64,000 nucleotides of DNA from an uncultured Bacteroidota bacterium (GCA_900696575.1 CAADHD010000010.1:106680-170679), one strand, 5' to 3'; counted from the stretch's first letter, positions 1 through 7,716 are shown. Numbers and translations are program-made. The notes: a model not told the origin generated them from the sequence alone.

Positions 1-460
1 CGGAAGAACCTGTAGAAAGAAATCCGCCAATAGTCTGATGGGTAATTCCGCCAAGATCGCCTACGGCCATACCTTGCAGATCGAGTTGATAAAGCAGCGA
101 ATTTTCGAGTGTGGAAATCCCTGTAGGGTCAAAAGGATCCAAACCTAAATGACAACCGGCCTGAACGGTAACCGACATGTTCGATTTATCAATACTTACC
201 GCATTCATTTTTGAAAGCATGACATATAGGTTTTTGTCATTGACACTTTCGCTTTCAAGATTTCCGATGAGCGGAAAAGAATGTGCTGCTCCTCTTATGC
301 AGATTACTTTACCTTGCTCTTTCGCTTGATTAACTAAACTGATAACATCGTTTTCATTTTCGGGCAGCCAGTAAAGAGCGCCATTTACATTGATGGAGTC
401 CATAGAGAAAAGGTTGGTTGTAAGAGGAATTTTGACCGAAAGGTAAGCAAGCCTGTTCAT
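1..460 (-). CDS. FAD-linked oxidase, PCMH-type FAD domain (partial, 5' end of gene)
   Basis: The reverse strand is open from an ATG at 458-460 to the window edge, giving about 153 residues of N-terminal sequence. Around residues 55-62 it reads RGAAHSFP, and later VTVQAGCHLG and GDLGGITHQTIGGFLSTGSS. These are the FAD-binding loops of the PCMH/BBE family (sugar-lactone and alditol oxidases), whose members oxidise a sugar or alcohol with a flavin. The substrate cannot be told because the C-terminal substrate domain lies outside the window. A second in-frame ATG at 401-403 (MDSINVNG) is an alternative start. The gene is divergent from the hydrolase at 560, separated by about 100 bases. Confidence 0.75.
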   Translation of the reverse strand, partial: MNRLAYLSVKIPLTTNLFSMDSINVNGALYWLPENENDVISLVNQAKEQGKVICIRGAAHSFPLIGNLESESVNDKNLYVMLSKMNAVSIDKSNMSVTVQAGCHLGLDPFDPTGISTLENSLLYQLDLQGMAVGDLGGITHQTIGGFLSTGSS

Positions 461-535
461 TCACCGAAATAAATTTTAACGGCAGATTCCTGATAACCTT
501 GAAGGCTGAAAAAAACTATTTCAAACTGTTTCTGT

Positions 536-543
536 TATTTTTG
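536..543 (+). promoter_or_regulatory. -7 promoter box TATTTTTG for the hydrolase gene
   Basis: The octamer TATTTTTG fits the Bacteroidota primary-sigma -7 consensus TAnnTTTG and ends 16 bases before the ATG at 560, giving a short leader. I see no TTG at a proper distance upstream, so only half the promoter is supported. Confidence 0.35.
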
Positions 544-559
544 GAAATCAATCCTGCCT

Positions 560-1738
560 ATGAAAAAGTTCGGTTTACTCTTCGCTTTACAGTTTGTTAT
601 TTTTCTTGGTTTTACTCAACCCTATTTGGTTGGCAACCGCTCCATCACCTTTACTGATCTCTCAAGAAATAACCGAAGCATTGCAACCGATATTTACTAT
701 CCGGCAAATACTTCAGGAAGTAATGTTCCTGTAGCAGGTAATGCGGGTGAAAAGTTTCCTGTGTTGGTTTTTGGCCATGGCTTTGTGATGGTAACAAGCG
801 CTTATGCCAACATCTGGAATGCTGTTGTACCGCAAGGTTACATTGTTGTGCTACCCAATACAGAAAGCGGCTTTTCACCGAGTCATACTGAATTTTCCAA
901 AGACATAGCTTTTCTGGTGAGCGCCATGCAAAGTGAAGGACAAAATAACTCCTCTGCCTTTTTTGATAAGGTTGATTCAACTTCATGCGTGATGGGTCAC
1001 AGTATGGGTGGCGGTTCGAGTTTTCTTTCTGTTCAGTACAACAGCAGCATTACAGCCATTGCCAACCTTGCGGCTGCAGAAACCAATCCATCAGCCATTG
1101 CAGCCTGTGCAAACATTGCCATTCCTGCTTTGGTAATTGCCGGAGGAAATGATTGCATTACACCACCCGCCAATCATCAGTTGCCCATGTACAATGCACT
1201 TTCTTCAGCCTGTAAAACATACGTAAGCATAACAGGCGGAAGCCATTGCCAGATGGCTGAATCGAATTTCAATTGCAATTTCGGAGAACTGACATGTACT
1301 CCTGCACCTGCTATTACGCGCGCCCAGCAGCATGCCATTATTAATGCACTGCTTATTCCTTGGCTGAATTATCAGTTAAAAGGCGATTGCAATGCATGGA
1401 ATGATTTTCAGAATCTGCTTTCTGCCGGTTCGGGAATTACTTCGCAGCAAAGCTGTACGGCCTGTGTAACCGGAATTACAAATCAGGATTTATACGGTAA
1501 GCTGAAAATCTTTCCCGTTCCGGCCCGTGATCATTTCTTAGTTCAGGCTGATGGATTCAACTCTTCAGTCAAAATCAGCATTTACAATTTACATGGAGTA
1601 AAAATTTCAGAACAGTTCATCAGCAGAAAAGATTCTAACTACTTCAAAGCAGAAGCCCCTGCAATCTCAGGATTATATCTTGTTGAAATGATTGCGGAAA
1701 ACGGAGAAAGAAATTTTTCGCGGCTTATTGTTCAGTAA
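560..1738 (+). CDS. Secreted alpha/beta hydrolase with T9SS sorting domain
   Basis: A 392-residue protein with an N-terminal signal peptide (about residues 1-19, ending LGFTQ). The alpha/beta-hydrolase core resembles the dienelactone-hydrolase/chlorophyllase/PAF-acetylhydrolase group. The oxyanion region is FGHGF (71-75), the nucleophile elbow is GHSMGGG with Ser148, and the likely acid and base are Asp198 (GGNDC) and His229 (GGSHC). From about residue 310 there is a type A T9SS C-terminal domain (LKIFPVPARDHF, then GLYLVEM and a terminal LIVQ), so it should be exported and attached to, or released at, the cell surface. The ester substrate is unknown. Its stop overlaps the convergent purF-like stop by 7 bases. 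Confidence 0.85.
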   Translation: MKKFGLLFALQFVIFLGFTQPYLVGNRSITFTDLSRNNRSIATDIYYPANTSGSNVPVAGNAGEKFPVLVFGHGFVMVTSAYANIWNAVVPQGYIVVLPNTESGFSPSHTEFSKDIAFLVSAMQSEGQNNSSAFFDKVDSTSCVMGHSMGGGSSFLSVQYNSSITAIANLAAAETNPSAIAACANIAIPALVIAGGNDCITPPANHQLPMYNALSSACKTYVSITGGSHCQMAESNFNCNFGELTCTPAPAITRAQQHAIINALLIPWLNYQLKGDCNAWNDFQNLLSAGSGITSQQSCTACVTGITNQDLYGKLKIFPVPARDHFLVQADGFNSSVKISIYNLHGVKISEQFISRKDSNYFKAEAPAISGLYLVEMIAENGERNFSRLIVQ

Positions 1739-3615
1739 GCACGAGCATTGATGCCCTGCATGTAATTGACAAAAGCACGGCAGGCTACACGGTTACCTCC
1801 CGGTGTGGGATAATTGCCTGTAAAGTACCAGTCGCCACGGTGATTGGGGCAGGAATGATGCAGGTCTTCGATCTTCTGGAAAATAATTTTCACCGGTATC
1901 TTGCATTCAGGCGGAGTAACCATTTCGGCAATCTGATCACTGATTTGCTGAGCGGTGAACGGCTGGTAAATCATCCGTACATGGTTACGCGCATCATGGC
2001 GTTTCATGGATAATTCTTCTAAACAGCGGCCATACACTTCGTCCATTATATGCTCTATCTGATTTTTCTCCAGCAGTTTGATGGCTGCCCGGAAGGCAAT
2101 CAGGTCTCCGATTTTGGCCATGTCAATTCCATAACAATCGGGATAACGGATCTGAGGAGCAGAGGAAACGATAACAATCTTTTTTGGCTCCAGGCGTGCC
2201 AGCATACGTATGATAGAATTTTTCAAGGTTGTTCCGCGAACGATGGAATCATCAATCACCACTAAGTTATCTTCCTTCGGACAGATGGTTCCATACGTAA
2301 TGTCATACACATGCGTAACAAGATCACTGCGTTCATCATCATTGGTAATAAACGTACGAAGCTTGGCATCCTTGATGGCAATCTTTTCAAAACGCGGTTT
2401 GATAGACAGAATACGATTGAGCATCTCATCTGTCATCTCATGGGCATGAGATTTTATTTTTCTGCGCTTATGTTCTCTCAGATAATCTTCCATGCCTTCC
2501 ATCATTCCGTAAAAAGCGACTTCGGCCGTATTGGGAATAAAAGAGAAAACCGTATTTCGTAAATCATGATCAACGGCATGAAGTACTCCGGTGCAAAGCT
2601 GACGGCCTAACTCTTTTCTTTCCTTGTAGATTTCTGTATCGCTGCCGCGTGAAAAATAAATTCTTTCGAACGAACAACTGAGTTTCTGTTTCGGTTCCAG
2701 AATTACAGGCTGCGATATTCTGCCGTTCTTTTTAATGATAAGTGCATGACCCGGTTTTATTTCTTCAATTTTTCCGAAAGGAACATTGAAGGCAGTTTGA
2801 ATAGCAGGTCTTTCACTCGTAACCACGACCACTTCATTGTCTGTATAAAAATAAGCGGGACGGATACCGTTAGGATCGCGCAGTACAAATGCATCGCCAT
2901 TGCCAATCAATCCGGCAATGACATAACCGCCATCCCAGTTGCGCGATGAGCGCCTGAGTATGTTGGCTATATCAAGATGCTCGGCTATAAGCGGTGTAGT
3001 TTCCGATTTAGAATTACCTAATTCTTTGAACTTGTAATAGAGTGCATCATTTTCTTCATCCAGAAAATGGCCGATGTTTTCCATTACGGTAACCGTATCG
3101 GATTTTTCGCGAGGAACCTGTCCCAATTCAATAAGCTGATTAAACAGATCATCCACATTGGTCATGTTGAAATTTCCGGCAACAACCAGGTTTCGGGTCA
3201 TCCAGTTGTTCTGCCTGAGAAAGGGATGACAGGTTTCAATGGTATTTCCTCCGAAAGTTCCATAGCGCAGATGCCCGAGATATAATTCGCTTAAAAAAGG
3301 AATTTGAGAGTGCTTGCTCTTTCCGTTTTCCAATAATGCTTTTTCAACTTTGGCATATACCCCATCAATAATGTCATGTATGGCATTGGAAGCAATGGAG
3401 CGCCAGCGGTCTATGTATTCGCTGCCCGGCTGCGGATCGAGTTTGATAGAAGCAATGCCAGCACCATCCTGTCCGCGGTTATGCTGCTTTTCCATAAGCA
3501 GGAAAAGCTTATGCAGGCCGTACAGTTCGCTGCCGTACTTCTCTTTGTAATAAGGTAACGGCTTAAGCAGCCTTACCAGTGCAACACCGCATTCATGCTT
3601 TATAAAATCGCTCAT
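1732..3615 (-). CDS. Amidophosphoribosyltransferase-like protein, long Bacteroidota form
   Basis: A 627-residue relative of PurF. It has an N-terminal class II glutamine amidotransferase domain with catalytic Cys9 (KHECGVAL) after a short leader, plus the glutaminase motif QHNRGQDGAG near residue 50. A C-terminal phosphoribosyltransferase domain carries the PRPP loop VIDDSIVRGTT near residue 450. PurF makes 5-phosphoribosylamine, the first step of purine synthesis. This form is about 150 residues longer than ordinary PurF (about 470), and I recall it as a separate Bacteroidota branch, so its role in the main pathway is an inference. I chose ATG 3615: the TTG at 3628-3630 gives five more residues but lies inside the -7 promoter box. 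Confidence 0.85.
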   Translation of the reverse strand: MSDFIKHECGVALVRLLKPLPYYKEKYGSELYGLHKLFLLMEKQHNRGQDGAGIASIKLDPQPGSEYIDRWRSIASNAIHDIIDGVYAKVEKALLENGKSKHSQIPFLSELYLGHLRYGTFGGNTIETCHPFLRQNNWMTRNLVVAGNFNMTNVDDLFNQLIELGQVPREKSDTVTVMENIGHFLDEENDALYYKFKELGNSKSETTPLIAEHLDIANILRRSSRNWDGGYVIAGLIGNGDAFVLRDPNGIRPAYFYTDNEVVVVTSERPAIQTAFNVPFGKIEEIKPGHALIIKKNGRISQPVILEPKQKLSCSFERIYFSRGSDTEIYKERKELGRQLCTGVLHAVDHDLRNTVFSFIPNTAEVAFYGMMEGMEDYLREHKRRKIKSHAHEMTDEMLNRILSIKPRFEKIAIKDAKLRTFITNDDERSDLVTHVYDITYGTICPKEDNLVVIDDSIVRGTTLKNSIIRMLARLEPKKIVIVSSAPQIRYPDCYGIDMAKIGDLIAFRAAIKLLEKNQIEHIMDEVYGRCLEELSMKRHDARNHVRMIYQPFTAQQISDQIAEMVTPPECKIPVKIIFQKIEDLHHSCPNHRGDWYFTGNYPTPGGNRVACRAFVNYMQGINARAY

Positions 3616-3627
3616 GGGGATGGAGTG

Positions 3628-3655
3628 CAAAGGTAGGAATTAGGAAGGCAGGCAA
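3628..3655 (-). promoter_or_regulatory. Promoter of the purF-like gene: TTG-N17-TACCTTTG
   Basis: Reading the minus strand, TTG (3653-3655) is followed after 17 bases by TACCTTTG (3628-3635), an exact match to the Bacteroidota TTG/TAnnTTTG promoter. The box ends 12 bases before ATG 3615, so the leader is only a few bases long. This rules out the more upstream TTG codon as the translation start. Confidence 0.6.
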
Positions 3656-3707
3656 CGGATGGAAGATTAGAATAACAGAACAATGGAACAAAAGGATATT
3701 AGAACAA

Positions 3708-3785
3708 TTAATTCCCCTCTGTGTGAATGCCAGTGCGCTGGCGTGAGGGGGTGCGCAAGTCTCTGCATTGGCAGGGGTGTGTTAA
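3708..3785. repeat. Palindrome-ended intergenic repeat abutting the DUF559 stop
   Basis: About 78 bases run from TTAATTCCCCTCT to AGGGGTGTGTTAA. The ends are an imperfect inverted repeat (TTAA plus a CCCCT/AGGGG core). An internal GC-rich segment contains the short dyad CCAGTGCGCTGG (3730-3741). The right end coincides with the TAA stop of the DUF559 fragment. From memory, similar GGGGTG/CACCCC palindromes often sit beside DUF559 genes in Bacteroidota, but I could not check copy number. Confidence 0.45.
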
Positions 3786-4045
3786 TTCCTCTCTATCTCC
3801 TCTATTTTTCTCTCAATTACCCGAAGCACATTTTCAATATCGTCCATCACCTCCCTGTCATCAAACCGTAGAATTGTTATTCCTGAATCATTCATCCTCT
3901 TTTCCTTTATCCTGTCTTTTTTCTCAACTTCTTCTAACTGATGTGAAAATCCATCAAGTTCAATTGCCAGCATAAGTTCGCGGCAAAAAAAATCAAGTAT
4001 GTAATTTCCAATTGGCTTTAAGATAATACAGATAAGCCGGCACAA
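3782..4045 (-). pseudogene. N-terminally truncated DUF559 endonuclease-like gene
   Basis: An 87-codon frame starts only at a TTG. From about residue 11 it matches the core of DUF559 proteins (relatives of the Vsr very-short-patch-repair endonuclease fold): KPIGNYILDFFC, then LAIELDGFSHQ and ILRFDDREVMDDIENVL. Full-length members have about 30-40 further N-terminal residues (an AR.LR..MT.AE..LW-type helix and the start of the first strand). These are absent, and the ten residues before KPIG do not look like the family. The operon upstream ends only 8 bases away, so the 5' part has been lost. It is flanked downstream by the palindromic repeat. A residual short protein cannot be excluded. Confidence 0.6.
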
Positions 4046-4053
4046 AAAAATAA

Positions 4054-4776
4054 TTACTTCCCCGCCAGCTTCTTCAGTTCCTCTCTCAGTGTTTCTTCGC
4101 TCTGCAGGCCGGTAAGTCTTTTTATCTCTATACCATCGGCTATGAAGGTAATAACCGGTATGGGGCTTATGTTCAATTTGGCTGAGAGTTGCCTGGCTTC
4201 ATCGGTGTTAATCTGCACTACTTCAACACGGCCATTAAACTCTTTAGCCAGGTTTTCAATGTAAGGTTTCATCTTACGGCATGGGAGGCACCAGGGGGCG
4301 TAGAAGTCAATCATCAACAGGCGGTTAGCAGTGATGAGTTGTTGGTAATCATTCTCAGTAAAAGTATCGGGTTCATTGCTTTCGCCCGCTACAGGCAGTT
4401 TAGCCATCTTCCAGCTTTGAATGCCACCGGCCAGATGGTGAACGTTAGTATAGCCCATGGTGTGAAGCCTTTCAACGGCTGAGTTACTCCGGCTTCCCGA
4501 AAGGCAATAGATTAGCAAGGGCTTGTCTTTGGGCAGTGAAGTTAACTGTTTCTGAAAGTCCTCGGCATAATAATCCATGTTGATGGCTGAAGCTATGTGG
4601 CCGCTTTCAAATTCCTTTTTAGTACGTACATCAATAATCCATTCGTCCGTAGTTTTTTCCATCAAAGCGGAAAATTGCTGTGCATCTAACTGCGAAGCTG
4701 TGGGCTGCCGCTGACCGCACGATTGAAATGAAATCAGCGCAAATGCAATCAGGAAGGTAAGTTGAATTTTATTCAT
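4054..4776 (-). CDS. Rhodanese-thioredoxin fusion lipoprotein
   Basis: Starting at ATG 4776 (240 residues), the N-terminus is a lipoprotein signal with lipobox FQSC and lipidated Cys20. The start fits a translational overlap of 8 bases with the gene upstream; a longer frame to 4821 would bury the signal peptide. Residues about 28-135 form a rhodanese domain with active Cys91 in the loop CLSGSRS. Residues about 145-240 form a thioredoxin domain with WCLPC (Cys163, Cys166) and the cis-proline region PIPVITF. It probably sits in the periplasm facing either membrane, taking sulfane sulfur on the rhodanese cysteine and releasing it by thiol exchange in the same chain. It is the last intact gene of the sulfur operon. 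Confidence 0.85.
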   Translation of the reverse strand: MNKIQLTFLIAFALISFQSCGQRQPTASQLDAQQFSALMEKTTDEWIIDVRTKKEFESGHIASAINMDYYAEDFQKQLTSLPKDKPLLIYCLSGSRSNSAVERLHTMGYTNVHHLAGGIQSWKMAKLPVAGESNEPDTFTENDYQQLITANRLLMIDFYAPWCLPCRKMKPYIENLAKEFNGRVEVVQINTDEARQLSAKLNISPIPVITFIADGIEIKRLTGLQSEETLREELKKLAGK

Positions 4777-5173
4777 GGCCGGGTTTATGTTTTTCTGTAA
4801 CAAAAACTGCATCTTTTTCATACTTCACAAAAATACTCAGCCACAAGGTGCGCGACCACCGGAAGGTAACCGGCATAAGCACAATGAGCGCTACCGTAAT
4901 GTAAATGAGAAATGCAATAGTATCAACCGGTGTAATGAGCGACCAGATAAGATAGGAAACTATTCCAAAGCCAACGGTAAGTGCATAAGACACATACATG
5001 GCTCCGTAATAGAAGCCGGTTTCGGGCATGTAGGTTTGATGGCATACAAGACAATGGTCGAGCATTTTCATTCCGTCTTTCTGATACGGGTTTTCATGCT
5101 CAAACATTTTTCCTTTAAGGCAATGCGGGCAGCGGTTGCAGGTGATGGAATAAATTTTCTGAAAGAGTTTCAT
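4769..5173 (-). CDS. DUF983 family membrane protein with zinc-ribbon-like cysteines
   Basis: A 134-residue protein with CNRCPHC (Cys12, 15, 18) and CLVC (Cys41, 44), a pattern expected to bind zinc or another metal. The family signature ETGFYYGAMYVSYAL follows, then two to three hydrophobic segments (about 53-75, 82-105). This is the DUF983 family, common in Bacteroidota, with no established function. It lies 5 bases after trxA and overlaps the rhodanese-thioredoxin lipoprotein by 8 bases, so it is translated with them. The cysteine cluster could be a target of the neighbouring redox proteins (inference). Confidence 0.8.
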   Translation of the reverse strand: MKLFQKIYSITCNRCPHCLKGKMFEHENPYQKDGMKMLDHCLVCHQTYMPETGFYYGAMYVSYALTVGFGIVSYLIWSLITPVDTIAFLIYITVALIVLMPVTFRWSRTLWLSIFVKYEKDAVFVTEKHKPGHE

Positions 5174-5178
5174 CAGAT

Positions 5179-5496
5179 TTAATTTTGGAATTTATTGATT
5201 ATTCCGGCTAATTCTCCTGCAGGCATTACTCCGCTTTGCCGCCACACAGGGTTTCCATTCTTAAAAAGTATCAGTGTTGGTACTCCCTGTATGTGGTAAG
5301 TTGAAGCCACGGGAGGGTTGCGGTCAACATCTACTTTAAGAATACGGACCCTGCTGCCCACCATGTTTTTCAATTCTTCGAGGATGGGTTTCATCATTTT
5401 GCACGGGCCGCACCATTCGGCAAAAAAATCAACCAGCACCAGATTTTCTGATTTGATAATGTCGGAAAAGGTTTGTGGTTTTTCGGTAGTTGTCAT
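5179..5496 (-). CDS. trxA: Thioredoxin
   Basis: A 105-residue cytoplasmic thioredoxin of normal length with FFAEWCGPCKMMKP (Cys29, Cys32), the buried aspartate region LVDFF and the cis-proline GVPTLILF. It has no signal peptide. It reduces disulfides and persulfides using thioredoxin reductase, which is not in the window. It follows the YeeE/YedE gene after a 176-base gap that contains a long hairpin, so it may have separate transcript levels from the upper operon. Paralogues are usual in this phylum, so this need not be the main cellular thioredoxin. Confidence 0.9.
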   Translation of the reverse strand: MTTTEKPQTFSDIIKSENLVLVDFFAEWCGPCKMMKPILEELKNMVGSRVRILKVDVDRNPPVASTYHIQGVPTLILFKNGNPVWRQSGVMPAGELAGIINKFQN

Positions 5497-5537
5497 ATCA
5501 AAATTATTTTTTAAGAGAACACTTATGTGCGTAAACG

Positions 5538-5608
5538 CCTTTCAGGGCAACGGGTGAGCCATGGATGATGTAAGTAATTTCCCTTCCCGCACCCGTAACC
5601 CTGAAAGG
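5538..5608. repeat. Long intergenic hairpin (REP-like), 19-base arms
   Basis: CCTTTCAGGGCAACGGGTG (5538-5556) and CACCCGTAACCCTGAAAGG (5590-5608) are inverted repeats matching at 17 of 19 positions, around a 33-base loop. It lies in the 176-base gap inside the sulfur operon. There is no U-tract, so it is not a typical terminator. Its shape fits a repetitive extragenic palindrome. It could fold in the mRNA and protect or separate the two halves of the operon. Confidence 0.65.
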
Positions 5609-5672
5609 TTCCTGCGTATAGTTCCTAACTGAGATATATGATGCGCGATTGCAGTTGTATGAAAGATTCATA

Positions 5673-6188
5673 TCAATGCGGAAGTTTTTCTCTGAAGTAA
5701 CCATAAACCCATGTTCCGGCTATGGCAGCAATGAGTACAACAATAATAGCTGTAATGCCTGAGCCGATTAACGCAAACAAGGGACCCGGACAAGCCCCTG
5801 TCAATGCCCATCCGAAACCGAATATCAACCCGCCAATTACTTGTCCTTTATTGAATTTTTTGGGATGAATTTCTACCGTTTCGCCATAGATGGTTTTAAT
5901 GCCAAACTTACGGATAAGCCAAACGGAAATCATCCCTGTAACTACAGCACTGCCAATAATGCCGTACATGTGGAACGATTGAAACCGGAACATTTCCTGA
6001 ATGCGGTACCAGCTTATTACTTCAGCTTTGATAAGAAGCAATCCAAATAGCATACCGGCAGCCAGATACTTAAGGTTATGCCACCATTTATGCTCAAGGT
6101 GGCTTTCGTTAACGCACACTGCATCCAGAGAGCGTACTTCAAAATCGGTATTCGTTTCCTGAATGTGATTTTTTGTCAATGTTTCCAT
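5673..6188 (-). CDS. YeeE/YedE family half-transporter (second of a pair)
   Basis: A 171-residue membrane protein starting at ATG 6188, 5 bases after the previous stop; a longer frame to 6257 would overlap the upstream gene. After a soluble N-terminus of about 40 residues there are four hydrophobic stretches. The family cysteine motif is in GGLIFGFGWALTGACPGPL. YeeE/YedE proteins include the thiosulfate transporter TsuA, in which membrane cysteines hand the substrate through the pore. Here the transporter is split into two short proteins, as in the PmpA/PmpB type, so this copy probably works with the next gene. Confidence 0.85.
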   Translation of the reverse strand: METLTKNHIQETNTDFEVRSLDAVCVNESHLEHKWWHNLKYLAAGMLFGLLLIKAEVISWYRIQEMFRFQSFHMYGIIGSAVVTGMISVWLIRKFGIKTIYGETVEIHPKKFNKGQVIGGLIFGFGWALTGACPGPLFALIGSGITAIIVVLIAAIAGTWVYGYFREKLPH

Positions 6189-6193
6189 AATGC

Positions 6194-6754
6194 TTACAGA
6201 CTGAGGATTAAAGGAAGAATAAAATTGGCCATAAGAATACCTCCAGCCATAAAGCAACAGGTAGCAATGAGCGAAGGCAACTGAAGAGATGATAAGCCCA
6301 TGATGGCATGGCCACTTGTACAGCCACCTGCATAACGGGTACCGAAGCCGACAAGGAATCCGCCCACAATCATCATCAGAAATCCTTTAAGAGAAAACAA
6401 ACTGCTCCAGCTTACCAACGATTCGGGCACAATGCCTGAAACCGGAATTCCGTAACCGGCCAGTTCTTCGGCAAGTTTAGGGTTAATGTCGGGCGTTAAA
6501 CCGGTAACCAAAAACCGAGAGGTTAAAACTGCCCCGAATAAAATACCGGCTACAAAGAACAGGTTCCATCTTTCTTTCTTCCAATCGTACTTAAAGAAAG
6601 GAATGTTGGCAGGAAAACATGATGCGCAAACATGGCGCATGGATGAGCTGATGCCAAAGGTTTTATTACCAATGAGCAGCAGCAACGGAACGGTAAGTCC
6701 GATTAATGGGCCGCTTACATACCACGGCCAGGGGTTCATGAGGAGCACTTTCAT
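6194..6754 (-). CDS. YeeE/YedE family half-transporter (first of a pair)
   Basis: A 186-residue membrane protein with about five hydrophobic segments and the conserved motif GFGTRYAGGCTSGHAIMG, whose cysteine (near residue 144) is the family's sulfur-relay residue. Other cysteines (CASC near 43-46) may be structural. Full-length TsuA-like proteins are about 350 residues, so this and the next gene each supply about half. The gene begins 6 bases after the methyltransferase stop and lies in the middle of the sulfur operon. The likely cargo is thiosulfate or another sulfane-sulfur species (inference). Confidence 0.85.
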   Translation of the reverse strand: MKVLLMNPWPWYVSGPLIGLTVPLLLLIGNKTFGISSSMRHVCASCFPANIPFFKYDWKKERWNLFFVAGILFGAVLTSRFLVTGLTPDINPKLAEELAGYGIPVSGIVPESLVSWSSLFSLKGFLMMIVGGFLVGFGTRYAGGCTSGHAIMGLSSLQLPSLIATCCFMAGGILMANFILPLILSL

Positions 6755-6760
6755 ATTGTT

Positions 6761-7399
6761 TTACTGGTTTTTTGGTTTCATAATAAAAAATACTTCGCTG
6801 TCTTTACGGGGCTCAATGCTGTTAGTGCAAGGCTCCATCAGAAGGATGTTGAAATAAGGTTCGAAGATGGGTTTATATTCACAGGGACAGCCTCCAAAAG
6901 GCGGGCCTTCTCTATCAAATTGTTTATCGAAAAGTAAACCCGCAAGCGTTCCGTTTTCACTGAGCAGTTCAAACATTTTGACTGCATACTCCTTCCTTCG
7001 TAAAGGAGGAAGAGCGCAGAAGAAAGTCTGTTCAAGTATCAAATCGTATTTACCCTGATGATTGAAAAAATCTTCGCATAGGATTCTGATCTGATTATTT
7101 CCTTCAAACTTTTTTTTTAACCGTTCAACGGCAGCTGGAGCAATGTCAATCAGTGTAATGTTCGTAAAGCCGGTGCTGAGCAGATGTTCTGCTTCGTAAG
7201 CATTGCCGCAACCCGGAATAAGCACAGCAGCATTTTTATCAGGCCATGTATCAGCAAACTCAGCAATGGCAGGGGATGCGTAACCAATATCCCAGCCCGT
7301 CTGTCCTTCCTCCCACTGCGCCTGCCAATAGTCGCGGTCAAGCGGTTTATCGCACTGCGTTATGCAGCATTGCAAATCTTTCTCTTGCTGATGGCTCAT
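6761..7399 (-). CDS. TPMT-like SAM-dependent (thiol) methyltransferase
   Basis: A 212-residue protein starting at ATG 7399, which overlaps the rhodanese stop as ATGA. Family features are YWQAQWEEGQTGWDIG near the N-terminus, motif I VLIPGCGNAYEAEHL, LIDIAPAAV and FFCALPP. This is the thiopurine S-methyltransferase/HOL family. Members methylate thiols, halides, bisulfide or metalloid anions. Inside an operon for reactive sulfur, a role in methylating sulfide or a small thiol is plausible but unproven. The extended frame to 7456 lies within the rhodanese gene and was not used. Confidence 0.8.
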   Translation of the reverse strand: MSHQQEKDLQCCITQCDKPLDRDYWQAQWEEGQTGWDIGYASPAIAEFADTWPDKNAAVLIPGCGNAYEAEHLLSTGFTNITLIDIAPAAVERLKKKFEGNNQIRILCEDFFNHQGKYDLILEQTFFCALPPLRRKEYAVKMFELLSENGTLAGLLFDKQFDREGPPFGGCPCEYKPIFEPYFNILLMEPCTNSIEPRKDSEVFFIMKPKNQ

Positions 7400-7716
7400 G
7401 CTTTTTTTAGCTGACTTAAAGTTTGCTGAACATTTTGCCATAGCCCGCCATTGCATACATTCTTAATACCTTTGGATTCGAGAATCATTTTGGCCATTTC
7501 GCTGCGGCTGCCGCTGCGACAGAATACAATAATGCCTTTGTCGCTTTTCAGTTGCAATGCTTTTGACTGTATGTCATTCAGCGGAATGTTGATAGCTCCT
7601 TTAACACTTCCCGATTTGAATTCTTCGGGCGTGCGTACATCAACCAGCAAGGCTCCGTCCTGCACCATCTCGTGCAACTTGTTATTGTCTTTTGATTTTC
7701 CGAAAAGTCCGAACAT
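7396..7716 (-). CDS. Single-domain rhodanese (sulfurtransferase)
   Basis: A 106-residue rhodanese-like protein with the CH2A-type aspartate motif LLVDVRTPEEF and the active loop FCRSGSRSEMA (Cys66). It has no signal peptide, so it is cytoplasmic. Such proteins carry a persulfide on the active cysteine and pass sulfane sulfur between donors and acceptors such as glutathione, thioredoxin or TusA. It is 12 bases downstream of the MBL-rhodanese gene and overlaps the methyltransferase by 4 bases, which points to coupled translation. Confidence 0.9.
   Translation of the reverse strand: MFGLFGKSKDNNKLHEMVQDGALLVDVRTPEEFKSGSVKGAINIPLNDIQSKALQLKSDKGIIVFCRSGSRSEMAKMILESKGIKNVCNGGLWQNVQQTLSQLKKA

Noticed and set aside
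4054..4821. A longer start for the rhodanese-thioredoxin gene
   Set aside because: It would place 15 residues ahead of a clear lipoprotein signal; ATG 4776 gives a normal one.
4775..5182. A 135-codon frame on the plus strand opposite DUF983
   Set aside because: It is antisense to a well-supported conserved gene and the translated sequence has no recognisable features.
5504..5704. A 66-codon frame on the minus strand in the gap before trxA
   Set aside because: It runs through both arms of the long hairpin, overlaps the YeeE/YedE gene and resembles no protein. The hairpin explains the open frame.
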